From Mugil cephalus (lineage: Eukaryota; Chordata; Actinopteri; Mugiliformes; Mugilidae), in the NCBI RefSeq assembly GCF_022458985.1, contig NC_061789.1, positions 5,063,501 through 5,127,500 of the forward strand: a DNA stretch of 64,000 nucleotides, in the 5' to 3' direction. The position numbers and the translations under genes were made by a program. Under the pieces are notes generated by a model, which worked only from the letters and a program-made list of their open reading frames with translations, did not search any database and had not been told where the DNA came from. How positions within the stretch are numbered: position 1 is the stretch's first letter; every line of letters starts with the position of its first letter. Below, one piece after another: positions 24,501-39,500 of the stretch.

Positions 24501-27500
24501 TTGCAAAACACACACACACGATAACAAAAAGAACAGGCTGAAAGGAATGGTTTGGTTTCAGCTTGGAGGAGCAGACGGGCACAGAACCAAAGCAACGAAC
24601 CGCTGAGAACAACTGCTGCTCTTTTACCTGGTGTTTGATGGGGATGGTGTACTTCACCCAAGTGGCCTGCTGCAGCGTCTCCTCGTCCTCCAGTTTTTTC
24701 TCACGCTTTTTCACCTTCTCCTTGTCCTCCCGCTCCATGGAAGTCATGCGATGTAGCCTGTAGTAAAAAAAAATTGGAACAATATTCAGATGTAATTTTA
24801 GGCTTTATGACAGAAGATACGACAACTGACTTAATGTCTGAGTGTTCTGAATATAGAGAAGCAGCAAACTTATTTATTATTAAAGACTTGTTGTCAATTC
24901 TAGTTGTGTTTTTGCACTTTTATTGTTAAAATCCAGTTAGTAGAAAGTCGACGTTGATGTAAACACAGTCTCGCCAGACACTACTTCCTACTGGTGTTGT
25001 TTACCTGGTGTGTCCGAGGGAATCTTTCCACACCGGTAGCATGACCACTGGTTTGATGGCACACTCCAGGATACCCAGGGCTAAAGCGAACTCTCTGGCC
25101 TTGCTGCACATCTGCACCGCTTTGTTCCAGTTGGTCCTAGAAAAAACAAAAAACAGAACAGAGACAAACTAAAACAGCAGTATAATAGCTTTCTTTGTCC
25201 TATATTAAGGCCAGACACTACAGGTGAATAGGGTAAAAATTTTAACTAATAGATATCACCATGAAACTTCTCCAGCTAATTACTTACAGGTGCTGGCCAG
25301 TAAATTAGAATATCATCAAAAAGTTGAATTATTTCAGTAATTCCATTCAAAAGGTGAAACTTGTATACTGTATACTTTCCTTCCACACATAGTGATATAT
25401 TTCAAGTGTTTATTTCTTTTAATTTTGATATTTATAAGTGACAACTAATGAAAACACCAAATTTGGCATCTCAAAAAATTAGAATATTGAAAAGGCCAAT
25501 GAAAAAAATGTTTTTTTTAGAAATGTTGGCCAACTGAAAAGAATGAACATGAAAAGCATGCGCATGTATAGCACTCAATACTTAGTCGGGGCTCCTTTTG
25601 CCTCAATCACTGCATTAATGCGGCGTGCCATGGACTCGATCAGTCTGTGGCACTGCTCAGGTGTTATGAGAGCCCAGGTTGCTCTGATAGTCGTCTTCAG
25701 CTCCTCTGCATTGTTGGGTCTAGCGCATTGCATCTTCCGCTTCACAATACCCCATAGATTTTCTATGGGGTTAAGGTCAGGCGAGTTTGCTGGCCAATCA
25801 AGGACAGGGATACCATGGTCCTTGAACCAGGTACTGGTGGTTTTCGCACTGTGTGCAGGTGCCAAGTCCTGTTGAAAAGTGAAATCTGCATCTCCATAAA
25901 GTTGGTCAGCAGCAGGAAGCATGAAGTGCTCTAAAACTTCCTGGTAGACAGCTGCATTGACCTTGGACCTCAGGAAACAGAGTGGGCCAACACCGGCAGA
26001 TGACATGGCACCCCACACCATCACTGACGGTGGAAACTTTACACTGGACCTCATGCAACGTGGATTCTGTGCTTCTCCGCTCTTCCTCCAGACTCTGGGT
26101 CCTTGATTTCCAAAGGAAATGCAAAATTTGCTTTCATCAGAAAACATAACTTCAGCAGCAGTCCAGTCCTTTTTATCCTTGGCCCAGGCGAGACGCTTCT
26201 TACGCTGTTTCTTGTTCAAGAGTGGCTTGACACACGGAATGCGACAGCTGAATCCCATGTCTTTCATGCGTCTCTTCGTGGTGGTTCTTGAAGCGCTGAC
26301 TCCAGCTGCAGTCCACTCTTTGTGGATCTCCCCACATTTTTGAATGGGTTTGTCGTCACAATTCTCTGCAGGGTGCGGTTATCCCTAGAGCTTGTACACT
26401 TTTTTCTACCACATTTTTTCCGTCCCTTCGCCTGTCTGTTAATGTGCTTGGACACAGAGCTCTGCGAACAGCCAGCTTCTTTAGCAATCAACTTTTGTGT
26501 CTTGCCCTCCTTGTACAAGGTGTCAATGGTCGTCTTTTGGACAACTGTTAAGTCGGAAGTCTTCCCCATGATTGTGGAGCCTTCAGAACAAGACTGAGGA
26601 ACCTTTTAAAGGCCTTTGCAGGTGTTTTGAGTTAATCAGCTGATTAGTGTGGCACCAGGTGTCTTCTATATTGAGCCTTTTCAGAATATTCTAATTTTCT
26701 GAGATACTGAATTTGGTGTTTTCATTAGCTGTCAGTTGTAATAATAAAAATGAAAATGAATAAACACTTGAAATATATCACTATGTGTGGAAGGAAAGTA
26801 TACAGTATACAAGTTTCACCTTTTGAATGGAATTACTGAAATAATTCAACTTTTTGATGATATTCTAATTTACTGGCCAGCACCTGTACATTAATACAAC
26901 ATTTTTTTGTATTAAAAGGTTACTGTGAATTCATATTAAAATATGAAATTGAGGACTTATCTACTTAAATATGTGCTAATTTGCATACATTTCCAGAACA
27001 GAAATCTGAATAATGATTAAAGTGAGGTTCAAAATTCTTGTTTCATTTTGTTAACATATTGGATCTCCAGGTATTTACAGAGAGAATCTGTATTTGTCTC
27101 TCTATAAATCACAAAACACTGTCAATTGTCCAAAAGAAAATCAAATTTTGACATGTTTTTAGGAGTAAAACATTGTAAAAATCCAGCTCTGGATGATATA
27201 TAAAAAATCCCATCTGTCAATACCTGCAGAATGTAGTTGGGAATAAATCTGTAACGTTTGCTGTGTGCAAGTGCTACTGAAGTGGAGATTTCCGGCTCAG
27301 AGTAGCAGAAAAACTCATTTTGAGAAAACAACATGCTTTGCAGAAATCTTGCAGAAAAACACAGACTGTCAGAAAATCCGGTCATGTGACGCTTTTGAAC
27401 CAATCACGTTGTCAGAAATCGACACCAACCATCGAGAGTTTCAGTTTAACTTCGGATCAGCCTTTCTACTTTCACGATTAGCTGCTAATACAAAGGATAC

Positions 27501-30500
27501 AACCATATTTGGACGCGACAGACTTCTGCAGGAGAAAACCTTCCCAACGGTAGCTCATATGCTGGTACCGTTAGCTTACCGGTCAGATTAGGAAACGGAC
27601 TTTTAGCCAATTTTTGACAATGTTCACACGTGTACCTGTGAGACGCCCAGTTTGGATGCATGAACGGTCCCGGGACGTTGGTCTCCAGCTGGATGATGGT
27701 GAGGCGCAGGGTGGAGATGGTCAGGCTTCGCGAACCGTAGATGGAGCCGTTCCACTTGAACTCGGCGGCCGTGGTGAGGCTGAACTTGTGGGAGAGGTGG
27801 CGCCTCTTGTCGTGGTCCTCGCGGTGCTGGTGCTTGTTGAGCGCCAGGACGTTGGTGCTGTACTGGTTGTGGTACACCCTGTACTTGCCCTCCTGGCCCA
27901 GTTTGAACAGGTTGTTCAGATTCACCGTCAGGTCCCGCTTCAGGAAGCTGAGGCGCGAGGAATCGGACTCGGAGCCAACGGGAGACGACTGGAACGTGAA
28001 GAGAGCGGAGATGAATCGCGGGCGTCGATCGAGCGAATGTCGTCGTTAAATAAAAACGATATATAAAAGACCAGCAGGACTCACCTCTTTGCTGCCTTTG
28101 GACGTTTGGTTATTTGATTCCTGTCCGGGTCCTTTCTCGGACTTGACCCTTTCGTTGTACTCGTCTGTTTATTCACAAAGCATTTTGATTTTGCATTAAA
28201 ACGTGCAAACGAGCAGATGCAAAAACCAGGCAAACTAAACAAAAAGGGTCTACACAAGGTCCATACCAAATATTAGTCAACATGTGTCTTATTGGATCGA
28301 TAAGGACACATTATTTACCCTACAAGCTACAACCCAAGAAATAGACACCTCTTTCCAGAAAATCTCAATTAATTGGCATGTCAAGAAAATATGTCCCCGA
28401 TCAGCTGAGATTTCTCTGCATTGCCTCAGGTCTTTCTTGGGGTGACGCAATATCGTTATCAGGTTGGTGGCAGAAGATGTTTTCAGTCATTTCAGTGTCT
28501 AATTCTCTTTCCAGTCTTGACTTGTTTGTAGTATCCTCATCCAATGATTTGACACCATGGTACAATTTACTCATGAGACCTTTAGTGCTTCCTGAGGTGG
28601 CACTGACAACTGCCTTGGGTTAAGAGCTGTTCTACTTTCAAAAGGTTGTTGCTTAATTATGAAACAGACTTTTCAGAAACATTGTGATCATGGGACTTGA
28701 AGATGTGGGTTTTTTCCACAATACTCAGTTTGGCCTCAGTCTTCATGTCAGGCCTGACGGAGCTGCTGTCATGTTTCTGATCTTCTTCACTTCTTCGTGG
28801 ACTAGTCCTGCTTGACCAGTCGTACGAAAAACAGTTTTGTGAGATTTCTAACCAGAAGATGGATCTTTCAAAGGAAGACCAATTCAAAACTGACCCTACT
28901 ATCGGTAATACAGGAAAGAAATTCTGACCAAATGCACATAAGGAAACGCTGACCTGTGCCATCCTGACTGGTGAAAGACGACTGGGACGATCTGTCCGCC
29001 AGGTCCGGTGGATCCGGCTTCTTGATGCTCCCAGACCCAGAAACGTAGCTGCTGACGGTATTCGCCTCCGGATGAGACGAGTGCTGCTGCTGCTGCTGCT
29101 GCTGTTGCCCAGGTTCGTCCTGGGTCGGAGCTTTCGAGTCATTAAGGTGCGTGTTTTCACTGCTGGGCTCTGCTTTCCCAACTTCATCTAGAAAAATATG
29201 ATGAGAAAGAGTGAGAACAGTAGATGGTAAGAGCAAAAAGTTAACTTGAAAAAGTGCAAGAGAAAGCAGCAAGCTGTGAGTAAAGATGGTAAACTGTGCA
29301 AGCAAACAACGAAATCAGCACAGGACAAAAAAAAAGAAAAACAACGTCCGCAGTTATTTAAAGGTCCCATATTATACATTTTTTCAAATATTTCATATAG
29401 GAATCAGAGGTCCAACGTCATTGTTTTGAAAGAGTATTACTCCAAATTCAGCCTTGGTCCTGAAAAAGTCAGAGTTCTACTGAGAACTGGCTGCTTCTGT
29501 GTCTGTACCTTTAAATGCTAATGAGCTGTGTATGGCCACGCCCACTCCACGCCCCTCTCTCAGGGAGAGGATGTAACTTTCACTGGCGCCAATGTTTACA
29601 GTGGGTTTATGACTATGGCTGGTAGAGATGCTGTCATTCAACCAATTTGGACCAGAATTTGACCCAGAAGAAGAGGTTCCTTAAGAAGTTCAGACGTTTC
29701 TGAATGGTTACTACAAAATATTGTGTCTGAATACTTAGTTTGTCCGTATGTGTTGTTACAGTTACTGCCATGTAACTAACGCTAGCTTCCGCTAACTGTA
29801 AGAGTAATTATTACAGTTCGTTAATGCAGCCAACAACAAAGCGACGGCCGTGCTTTGCTAGCACCTTTGCCATGTGAAATAAAAAATGCCGCCTCCTCTG
29901 TAATTTTAGAGGGCGGATTCATCAAAAGCAGTATCCACTACTGGAGGGAGTGGTTATTTCATGTCGTCAAGACGAGAAAAATCTCAGATCTGCCTATTTC
30001 AGCACATATTTGCTAAAATGTGGAGCAAGCGAGCGATCAAGTGACAGAATTTTGTCACTTCTGGGGCCCCACATGCATATGCACATGTGCATCATATCGG
30101 ACCTTTAATTCTCAGTAGTATTCATTTGAAGCAAGCAGCAAATTCTGAGATTGAAAAACGTTAAAATACAGTGGGAATAAACATGTTTACAGTATGTTAC
30201 GAAGACGTTTTTCTGTCTTTAAGGCTCATTTCTGCCTCCGTAGGACATAGATGCCGTAACTTACGTACGTAGCCTACGCTGGTGAAAGTCATTTATACTT
30301 GGGTTCATTTTCGTTTCCACTTCCTACTTCACTGGCAACTGAAACTTTCGCTGAAATTTTGCGAAAAACGAGTCGTACAAATGTTTTGTACATTGAGTTG
30401 ATTGTCAGAGTAAAATCTAGGACACACTTCCAAAACTAGGGACGTCCCGATCAAGTTTTTCTGCTCACCCATCGTAAATCAACAGTATATTTCCTGTTCC

Positions 30501-33500
30501 TTATCTTCCTCGTATTCTCCTAAATGACGTGAGAACCGTGCGACTGGATTACAGGGAGCTGGTTGTGGTTTACAGCAGGACTAAAACAATTAACTGCAGA
30601 AGATCAGGCTGGATCAGGCTGATCTTCCAGAGCCCAGAGGGAAACGAGCTGCACACCTGCTGCAAACCCAAGTTACAAAGTACAATTTAATGATCGTAGA
30701 GGATTTTTTAAAAAATTTAAATTTGCTTGTGTGATGTACAAGGACTGCACCTCCCATGTCTGACAAACCTTCAAAACCAAACCAATCTTGTCACTTTACT
30801 GCTATAATCCAGCATATTTACGTTTACTACGTTCTTTAATGTGCACTGTCCCTATGAAATAAATCAACAAACGATAAATAAATCAAGACTCTTTGTTGAC
30901 GGGGTGGGGGCCTCCAGGCAAAGAGGCTTTTGTGCGAGCAACAGGAACCCAACATAAATCAGAATAAGGAATATATATATATATATATATTTAAAAAAAA
31001 AGTTTTTGACAGACGCGGCTGCAGCGCTGCCAAAAACGTGCTTCTCAAGAACATGCGAGCAAGAGGCGAAATAAAGCAGAAGAGAAATAAAGCCTTAGTC
31101 CGGAGCGAAGAGGAAGGCCTGAAACACCTGAGGAAGCGTGAGGGTTTTTGTTATGCATGTGCACGACAGCGACATCCACAGAAGCTGGTTTCTTTTTCGC
31201 CTGAGGGAATATTTATCACAACATGGAAGTCATGCCAATGTTTTATTCACCAGCAGCCAGCCAACAATAACAAAGACTCAACGCAATGCAGTTAGAGGCT
31301 GGAGGTGGGGGCGGGGGTTGCACGATGCTAAGTGATCAGACACGAGTTCAGAGAGACGACTAAATCCGAAAGACGCTCTTCCAGGGATGGTGCATGCCCA
31401 TAAATTAAAGCCTCCGTCCAGAAATGTGCAAACGCCTCAAAATCTCTGATGAAATAAGAGGACGGGGTGCGGTTAGCAGCAAACGGAGGAGACAAGCAGA
31501 CAGATGGACATGGATGGACGGACGGATGGATGGATGGACACCCAGGCTGCTGGCATGAAGTGGACCGAGGACCAAACACGAGACCCCGACTCGGGCTACC
31601 TGTCCTTTCCTGCTTCGCCACCGGGGGGCCCTCCTCGCTCTCCTGGTTCACAGACTGAACAGGCGGCGGCTGCTGCTGCTGCTGCTGCTGATGCTGTGGC
31701 TCCATGTTCGGTTGGAGGGGCTCTGTTTTAGGCACGGTCGCATCCTGGCCGCCGGAGCCGAGGCCGGGGTCCGAGCTCTCCTCGGTGGCGGCTGCGGTTG
31801 CACAAGGCGGAGGTGAACTCATGTGGTAATAAGTCTAAGGTTTCCACGTGTGTGTGTGTGTAGGGGTTGAAAGGCAGGTGAGTAAATTATATTTTCAGGT
31901 GCGTTTTTTTTTTTTTTTTTTTTTTACCTTGCGAGCGAGACTCTTCCGCCGGCTCGGCCGCTCTGTGCTCCCCGTTGTTGAGCGGGGACGCGACCTCGGC
32001 GGAGTCGGGATCGGGATCTGCTCCCTGCTTCGCCTCCTCCGCTCGCCTCCTCGACTCCCGTCTGACCTTCAAATGCTCCGTGACCACGTCTGCAGACGAG
32101 GGGACACAATCATCTTTAAGCAAAATGCATGTGTACGACAGTTCAATTATGATGCAGTATTTTTTTTAACGATGGTATCCACCGATCCGGCATAACATTA
32201 CGACCACTGACAGGAGAAGAAGTTATTAACATTTACACATCTTTGTGACCATTCAGTGTTCTGCTGGGAAACTGTTGGACCTGGCATTCATTCATGTGGA
32301 TGTTACTTAGACACGTAGCCCCCACCTAGACCAGACCAGACACCCCCACCCCATGGCAGTGACACTCCTTGATGGCAGGAGCGTGAAAAGTTCTCAAAAA
32401 GTTCTCAAAAAACACATAAAGAGCAGCACGAGGTGTTGACCTGGCCTCTGAATTCATAAGCATCTGTGGGATGATCCACAGATGACCCTCCCCTCAACCC
32501 ATAGGACCCAAAGGGCCCCCCCCCACTAACAACACTACCCTCAGAAGACCAATGTCCATCCTCTGGCGATAGTTTTGGAGAAACAAATGAGACCTACAAA
32601 ATATTAGGAAGGTGGTCATAATGTTATGGCTGTAACATGGTATTTAAGCTGCAAGATACAATAACTGAACGATAACTGAACTTTTCCTAATAAAAACTTA
32701 TTCAAATAAAGGCAGCACTGTACCGATCTTACTATTTCTATTATTGATTAATCTTTCATGATGTGTTAATAATTAATTAATTTACATTTTCTTAGTTCCC
32801 ATATTCAAATTAGTCCAACTAACCAAGTTTCTTATATTATAAAGAGAATAAACTGTCCTTTACAAATTAAAGCTATTTCCACACACAGACCTAAGACAAG
32901 GCAGATTTTCTTATTTTATCTTGAGAAAACCGTCCCAACGAGTGGAAATGCAGAAAAGTAGTAGAAGCTGTTAATGAAAAAAAACAACCAGCAATACCCA
33001 TAAATCACATTTACAAAAACACACTTTCTTCCATTTCAGGCTTCATCCACTCAGACCTTCGAGCCTGTGACTGAACACCGGAGGCAGATCCTCAATAAAA
33101 CACAGCAATGTCACTTTTTTTTTTGTGTGTGTGTGTGTGTGTGTGAGAGAACGGTCTCAGGCGCACAGGAAAACTGTTACAAAAACAGACAGATATGGCA
33201 GCGTGTCAAACAGGAACGGAAGCTGCTGGCTCGGTAATCAAAAACTCTTCTAACCACTCTGGCTCCTTGGAGGAAGGCAGCGAGCGGGAGGGAGGGGGAG
33301 GACGGGGGAGGAGGAGGGGGGAAGAAAAAAGAAAAACCATAACAGTTGGTTGTGTCTGAGAGAATGTGAGGCAGAGGAAGAAAAACGCAGCAGCTAACTG
33401 TCATCGATGCGAAGGTGAGATAAGACGTGAAAATCCTTCATTTGTCCCACAGCTGCGTGAAGAGAAGAACTATCCTGAGGCTGAGCTCTGGACGCACAGC

Positions 33501-36500
33501 TGGAGAACCTAACCCTGCAGAACATAACCCTGCAGAACATAACCCTGCAGAACGTGACCATGCAGAACATAACCCTGCAGAACGTGACCATGCAGAACGT
33601 GACCCTGCAGAACGTGACCCTGCAGCCATGCAAAACAGACGCCGCACAGCTTGATTCACACACGTGGACTAATCGATTATTTCCTCCATGTCACCTTCAA
33701 AATCTGCTCCAACGAGCATCTGAACAAGGGTTCACATTACACAAGAATTACAAAAGAAAAAATATTGCCTTAATCTGACTTTAACTGGACAACTCACGCG
33801 CATGTAAACTAATAGAATACAACAATACGTATCACGATACTTAAGTCACGATACGATACATTATTGCGACGTTATGATATCGCGATATATTGTAATGTAC
33901 TGCATAGTTCACTGAGAAACTTTAAACGCAGCCTAAAATACACAATGTATATATATGTAAATCAGATGACATCAGTGATAGTTCATTGGACAAAATTGAG
34001 TCCAAAGACAAACACAAATTCTTTTTCTTTTAAAATCAACATTAACCTTGTAGAGTCAACGGATGTGACGGAGCGTCCAAATCACATGACCAATTTAAGA
34101 CGACGTAGCAGCAAGACACAGCGTCACCGAGTCTCCGTTTCACCTTTTGAAGAAAGTGCCAACTTCAAACTACAAACCAGTTTTTAAATTGTGTTGATAG
34201 GCCAAGTAAAACTAGGCTTATTAGAAATAATTTACCGCACAGTATTTCTTAATATTGTGCAAGTGGTGCACAGAGAAACAACAGTGAGAAGGAAAATGCT
34301 AGCGGAGATCACTAACCAGCTTCAAATGCTCGAAACCATGTTCATCGAACTTTTTCCTACTCGGATTTGATGGTTTTTAGGTCCAATGTGTTAATACAGT
34401 TTGTCAAAATGAATAAAATAATTGTAAAATGAGGTTGAGCTGAAAAGAATGAAACCAAACAAGCACTGTAAACCGTTTTTTAAGATGAAATATAAAGGTA
34501 AAACCAAAAGTAGTCAAAAACAGCTAATTATACTCTGGACTCCGGAGGGTTGAGACATTCAAAACTGGTATTGTATCAGAAGAAAAACTTTCGCAATATA
34601 TTGCCACATTGATATTTTTTTTCCACCCCTAGTAACTTATATCGGAGTTATCCAATTAAGACACACAGATAATGCGATTTTCACCGCCATGTACTCGCCC
34701 TAAACCGAGTTCAACTAGACAAGAAGAACAACCTGAGGGATAGCGTTCATCTTATCTGCACCAGAAGCAGCACGCACATTAAAAAGCTGAACCATTATCC
34801 ATCTTGTTGTTTGAAATGCCGGTCTGCCACATGATCGACTCCGGTCGTTTATCATATGACACAATGGGTCAACCGGAAAGGGGGTCGTATTAACCCGCTA
34901 AAAAGACACGTATCGCCACCTAGTGTGGAGGAGGAGGAGGACATGTTCTCGCATATAAACTGTAAACTCATTCAGAAAGTCGAATTTTGAGCACAGCTCC
35001 ATTAATCTGTGCATGTAAATGTAAACGACTGATTCAGAGGGGTCGGTTAAGCCTAAATGTAAACACTTGGTGTGATGGTTTCTCTCTGGTTGGAATAAAT
35101 CCATTGTTTCTGAGCATGTTCGCCTCATGTGGTGTAAACATCAAGAGTTTCCAGGAGGGACAAAAACATGGAGGTGGAAAAAACAACCAGTTGTTTAAAA
35201 TAGGAGTGAAAGAAGATGAAAGCCTGAATCCATGTGGACATCATTGGACTCACTCCACAGCATCAGCATTAACACGTACACCGATCCGCCACAACTTTAT
35301 GACCAGGAAGAAGTAAATAAGATTATGACCATCTTGCTTCAGTTCAATATTCTGCTGGGAAACTTTAGGACCTTGTATTCATTTGTGTGGATGTTACTTA
35401 GACAAGTAGACAAGACCAGCAGGATGCAACCACAAAAACGGTTTAGGAACAACAACAACAACAAAAAAAAAAAAAAAAACAACACAAGGTGTTGACCTGG
35501 CCTCCGAATTCACTACATCTCAAACTGATCAATTAACTAAAAGAGTTACTTTTTACTTTTACACAAAAAGTTCTCAAAAAAAGACATGAAGAGCAGCACA
35601 AGGTGTTGACCTGGCCTCTGAATTCATAAGCATCTGTGGGATGATCCACAGAGGATCCTCATCTCAACCCATAGGACCCAAAAGGCCCATTAACAACATC
35701 CTGACACCCTCAGAAGACCAACGTCCATTCTCAGATGAGTCGCAACTGTTCTGGCTAATCGGTGTATCGTCGACGTAAACGCAACCAAAACCGAACCGTC
35801 ATTTTTTTTTTTGGGGGGGGGACAATATGAAATCTATACCGTTGAGTGCAGTGAGGTAGGCTTTATTGTTTCCACGGGCTCTGTTGGTGAGGTCCTCTGT
35901 GATGTCCATGTGAGCTTCCACTTCCTCCTTCATCTCCTCCAGGGTGGCGTGGAGGTCCATCTCCCAGTACTCCTTATCCAGGCACTCCATCAGCTCCTCC
36001 AGCTGGGCCTTGGTGCTGTAGTACCAGATCTTCTTCTTCTCGTGCTCCCCGTCCTCCTCTCTGGGAAGAGAAACCAGGACTCATCAGTACAATGCAGACT
36101 GTATTAATAATAAAAAAAAGCCATCACATGACTCACTGTATCTGCAGAGATTTGTGAATTTTAATCTTTAGCTGCAACCTGGACGCAGATTTATTTTGAA
36201 GAAAATTAAAATAAAGTTTGAGAGGTTAATCCGTGTCTGTTTATTCTCCCCATGCAAATAATAAAAAAATAAATAAATCAATTGCTTGTGAAGACTGTGC
36301 TCAAACACACCATGAATTCAGAGGGGCGTGGATGCATTCAAGAAAAGCATAGCTGCCAGTAAAAGACAAAGACTTAGACTGATGATGTCATTTGAAATAT
36401 CTAGAAAGAACATATGACTCAGTTTTCTGCTTTGTGCGACTTTCGCTTTCCCATCTACAGCTGTTTCATATTTAAAGCTGGAAGAGAAAAGTCAAACACT

Positions 36501-39500
36501 CATAAAACCCGTCGTTTGCGACCATCCTCTAGGAAACCGTTCTACTTGCTTCCATTACGTTTACACATGTTTTCATATTTGGAAAAATCCCCTGGCCGAC
36601 GTTCGGCCGACGTCACCGCAGTTCAATCTAGTGAAATCACAAAGTTTCATGAGCAGGACGAGTAACAGCAGCCGACTCCATCACCATGTTGGCTTTGGTT
36701 CTCACACCTTCGCTTCTGTCTCTGCATTAGTGTGATTATGGTTAAATATATCACCCACGATGCTCAATGTTTCACTAAAACTAAATGAGAACGATTCAGA
36801 AACAAAAAAGAAATTGTAACGAGGCAAATTTGTGCAAAAGCAGAAGGAAAATTAAAAGTGTAATCCAAAAATTGTTCTTTTTTTGATGACAATTTGCTTG
36901 AAAAACATTACTTTAATGGCATAATTACACAAAATAACACAAAAGAACTCGGTGGAATGTTAATTTCTAATAACTGCGAGTGGCTGCTACAGATGTTTTC
37001 TATCCGCTTTGAACTGTTTGCAGCTTCTGACCAAATCAAAAGCCTCGCAACCGTGTTCGTTTAGTGTTTGAAGGGTAATTCAGGTGCAGCACAAAAAAAG
37101 AAGCTGCAAACGGTCCAAACTTACACAATAATCCTTCTGTTGAGGAACCAGTATTTCCTCTGGTGGCGGTCGTATCCGATGGGCTCCTGGCGGATGTACG
37201 GCCTGTTTTTCTGCGCCTCCGCCACGCAGTCCGTGACGCCGGGCACCTTGTGCGCCACGCAGATCTCGCACTGCCACTCGTCCTCGGGGACCTCCTCCAG
37301 CGGCGGCTTCACGCACTCCAGGTGGTAGACCGCCGAGCAGGTCTCGCAGCACAGCAGGTCGCCCAGGCGGTGGCACACCCGGCAGTGGTCGTCGTACTGC
37401 ATGCTGCCGTCGGACATGAGCTCCTCCCGCGCGATGTTGGTGGTCAAGAACTGGTCCACCAAGAACTGCAGCACCTTGATCTTGCTCTCGAGGGGGCCGT
37501 AGGGATAGTCGTCCACCTCCTGGTACGGCACGACGTGCTGGTACTCCCGGTCGCTCTCGCAGTACGCCCGCAACACCTCGGGCCAAGTCATGCCGTCAAT
37601 AAAGTACAGAGTGGAGTTGACGCTGTCCTTGAGGTCGGCGGGGCCGAACGTAGTGTTGGAGGAGTCCTCCTCGCGCAGGATCGCCTTCAACAGGGAAATG
37701 TGCGTCTCCGCTATCAGGGTGCACTGCTCCTGGCCGACCAGCGCCGCGCAGAAGTCCTCGAAGCGGAACGGAGAGAGGCGCAGCACGGTGCAGAAGGTCC
37801 TCAGCACCTCGTAGATGGAGGTGGCGTTCAGCAGCTCCTCGCTGGGCACCAGGAGATCCTCGGAGGTGTCGGGAAGCTCGAGAGGAGGGATCTCCCGGTC
37901 CTCGAGGAGGGGAGTGCGAGGCCGGGGAGCTGGGGCTTTTCTCTTCCCTGTGGTGGGACACACAACATTTATGAATTAAACAAAAGGCAGAGCAAGTCAT
38001 TTCAACCTCTAGCTCCCGCTTTACGTAAAAGTTCACACTATTTGTGCAGATTTTTTGTGATGACAGGCGGTGCAGGGGACTCTTTTTCGTCAGCCAAAAG
38101 GCAAAGCAGGTCTAAATAAAAGCGATTGAAAACAAAGCGGCGCTTCGTTGTCAACGGTGATTACTGGGGTAGTGCACGTTTACTGCAATGTTTGGCACGG
38201 AGTAAATGAAGAGCAAAGGGCAACACAAAAAAGCTGCGATGGTCCAAATTTACACAATAATCCCCTCAGTTGAGCAACCAGCACTTCACAGAGCTCTTCT
38301 CTCGCTCATAGACAAACTAAAAATAGCAAAAAAGAAACTCTCCAACTACTACAAACACACTAAAAAAACAAGTTGAATAAAAGCTAAAAAATAATAAATA
38401 ACAAAATAAATAACCAACAAGTCTGCAGCCATTTACATAGTTGCACTTCCCCTAGTGTTTTGTAAGTAGTTTGAAGAAGCAGATTTTTCAGAAAGTGCTG
38501 AAACATGAGAAACATGAGAAATACCTTCAGGAGGAAAGGAGTACGTGGATAATCGTATATTTTATATATAATTTAATATAAAGCTACATAGTATAGTAGC
38601 ATTTTCGACATGCAAACACATATGTATACATGTATAATTAATTACTCATTTAATCTGACTAAAAAGCACGAAAAAAAGCATGACTTTTAAAGTTTGCTTC
38701 AGTTTGCTGCTTTGGCTGAGCCGGCTCAACACATGGCCAGTGTCATTATTAGCTTTAATTGGCTTCTTCGTCCACCAACACGTAGCAAAACACCAACAAG
38801 CGAAGCCAATTTATTACTATTATGTTACTCAGACCTCGTACTTATTATAACCTCTCCTACTCTGTCGCACGACGTCTTTTTAAACTTTGGACTTGAATGA
38901 ATTAAATCGTGAGCAGATAAAGTGACAGGAATGCTACGTTTAGTTAGCTGCCTTTAGCGCCTTGTTAATTACCTCTAATTGGACACAAGTAAATTAATGT
39001 CGAGGAAAATAGTAATATGAATACTACTACTACTAATAATAGTGGCTGCATACGTTTGGAGTTATCTAATTAAACTGCGAGTTAGACGAAGCTAATTTCT
39101 CTCGCTAACGTTAGCATGCTAGCAGCTAGGCCATGCATGTAAATGGGTGTTTTGGAGCTACATAGCTTGACGGTTGCTCCATTAAACTAAGCCCGAATTA
39201 CGTGCACACGGGCAGGGGATGGTGACCGGGTGAGGCAGGGATACAACCCACCGGTTCAATCCACCTGCAGGAGGAGTAATAATAAATCGGACTGCGGCCT
39301 GTGTGTGCATTCTCCATTTTGAACAATAACCCTTTTCTTTAGCTGCTTCCTGCACTGACCAGAAACTCAAACCTGCAGCAGGTTTTTTTTTGGTGCATTT
39401 TCTAAACCCACAGTGTTTGTTGAGGAGAAGGGGGTCACTGTATATAAAAGAATATAAAGGCCTGTGTTTTATTTATTTACCCGGAGTGCTGGCGTGTGTG

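Noticed and set aside
37080-38119. Long frames on both strands over bptf exon 2
   Set aside because: GC-rich codon bias of the real DDT/PHD1 exon opens shadow frames.
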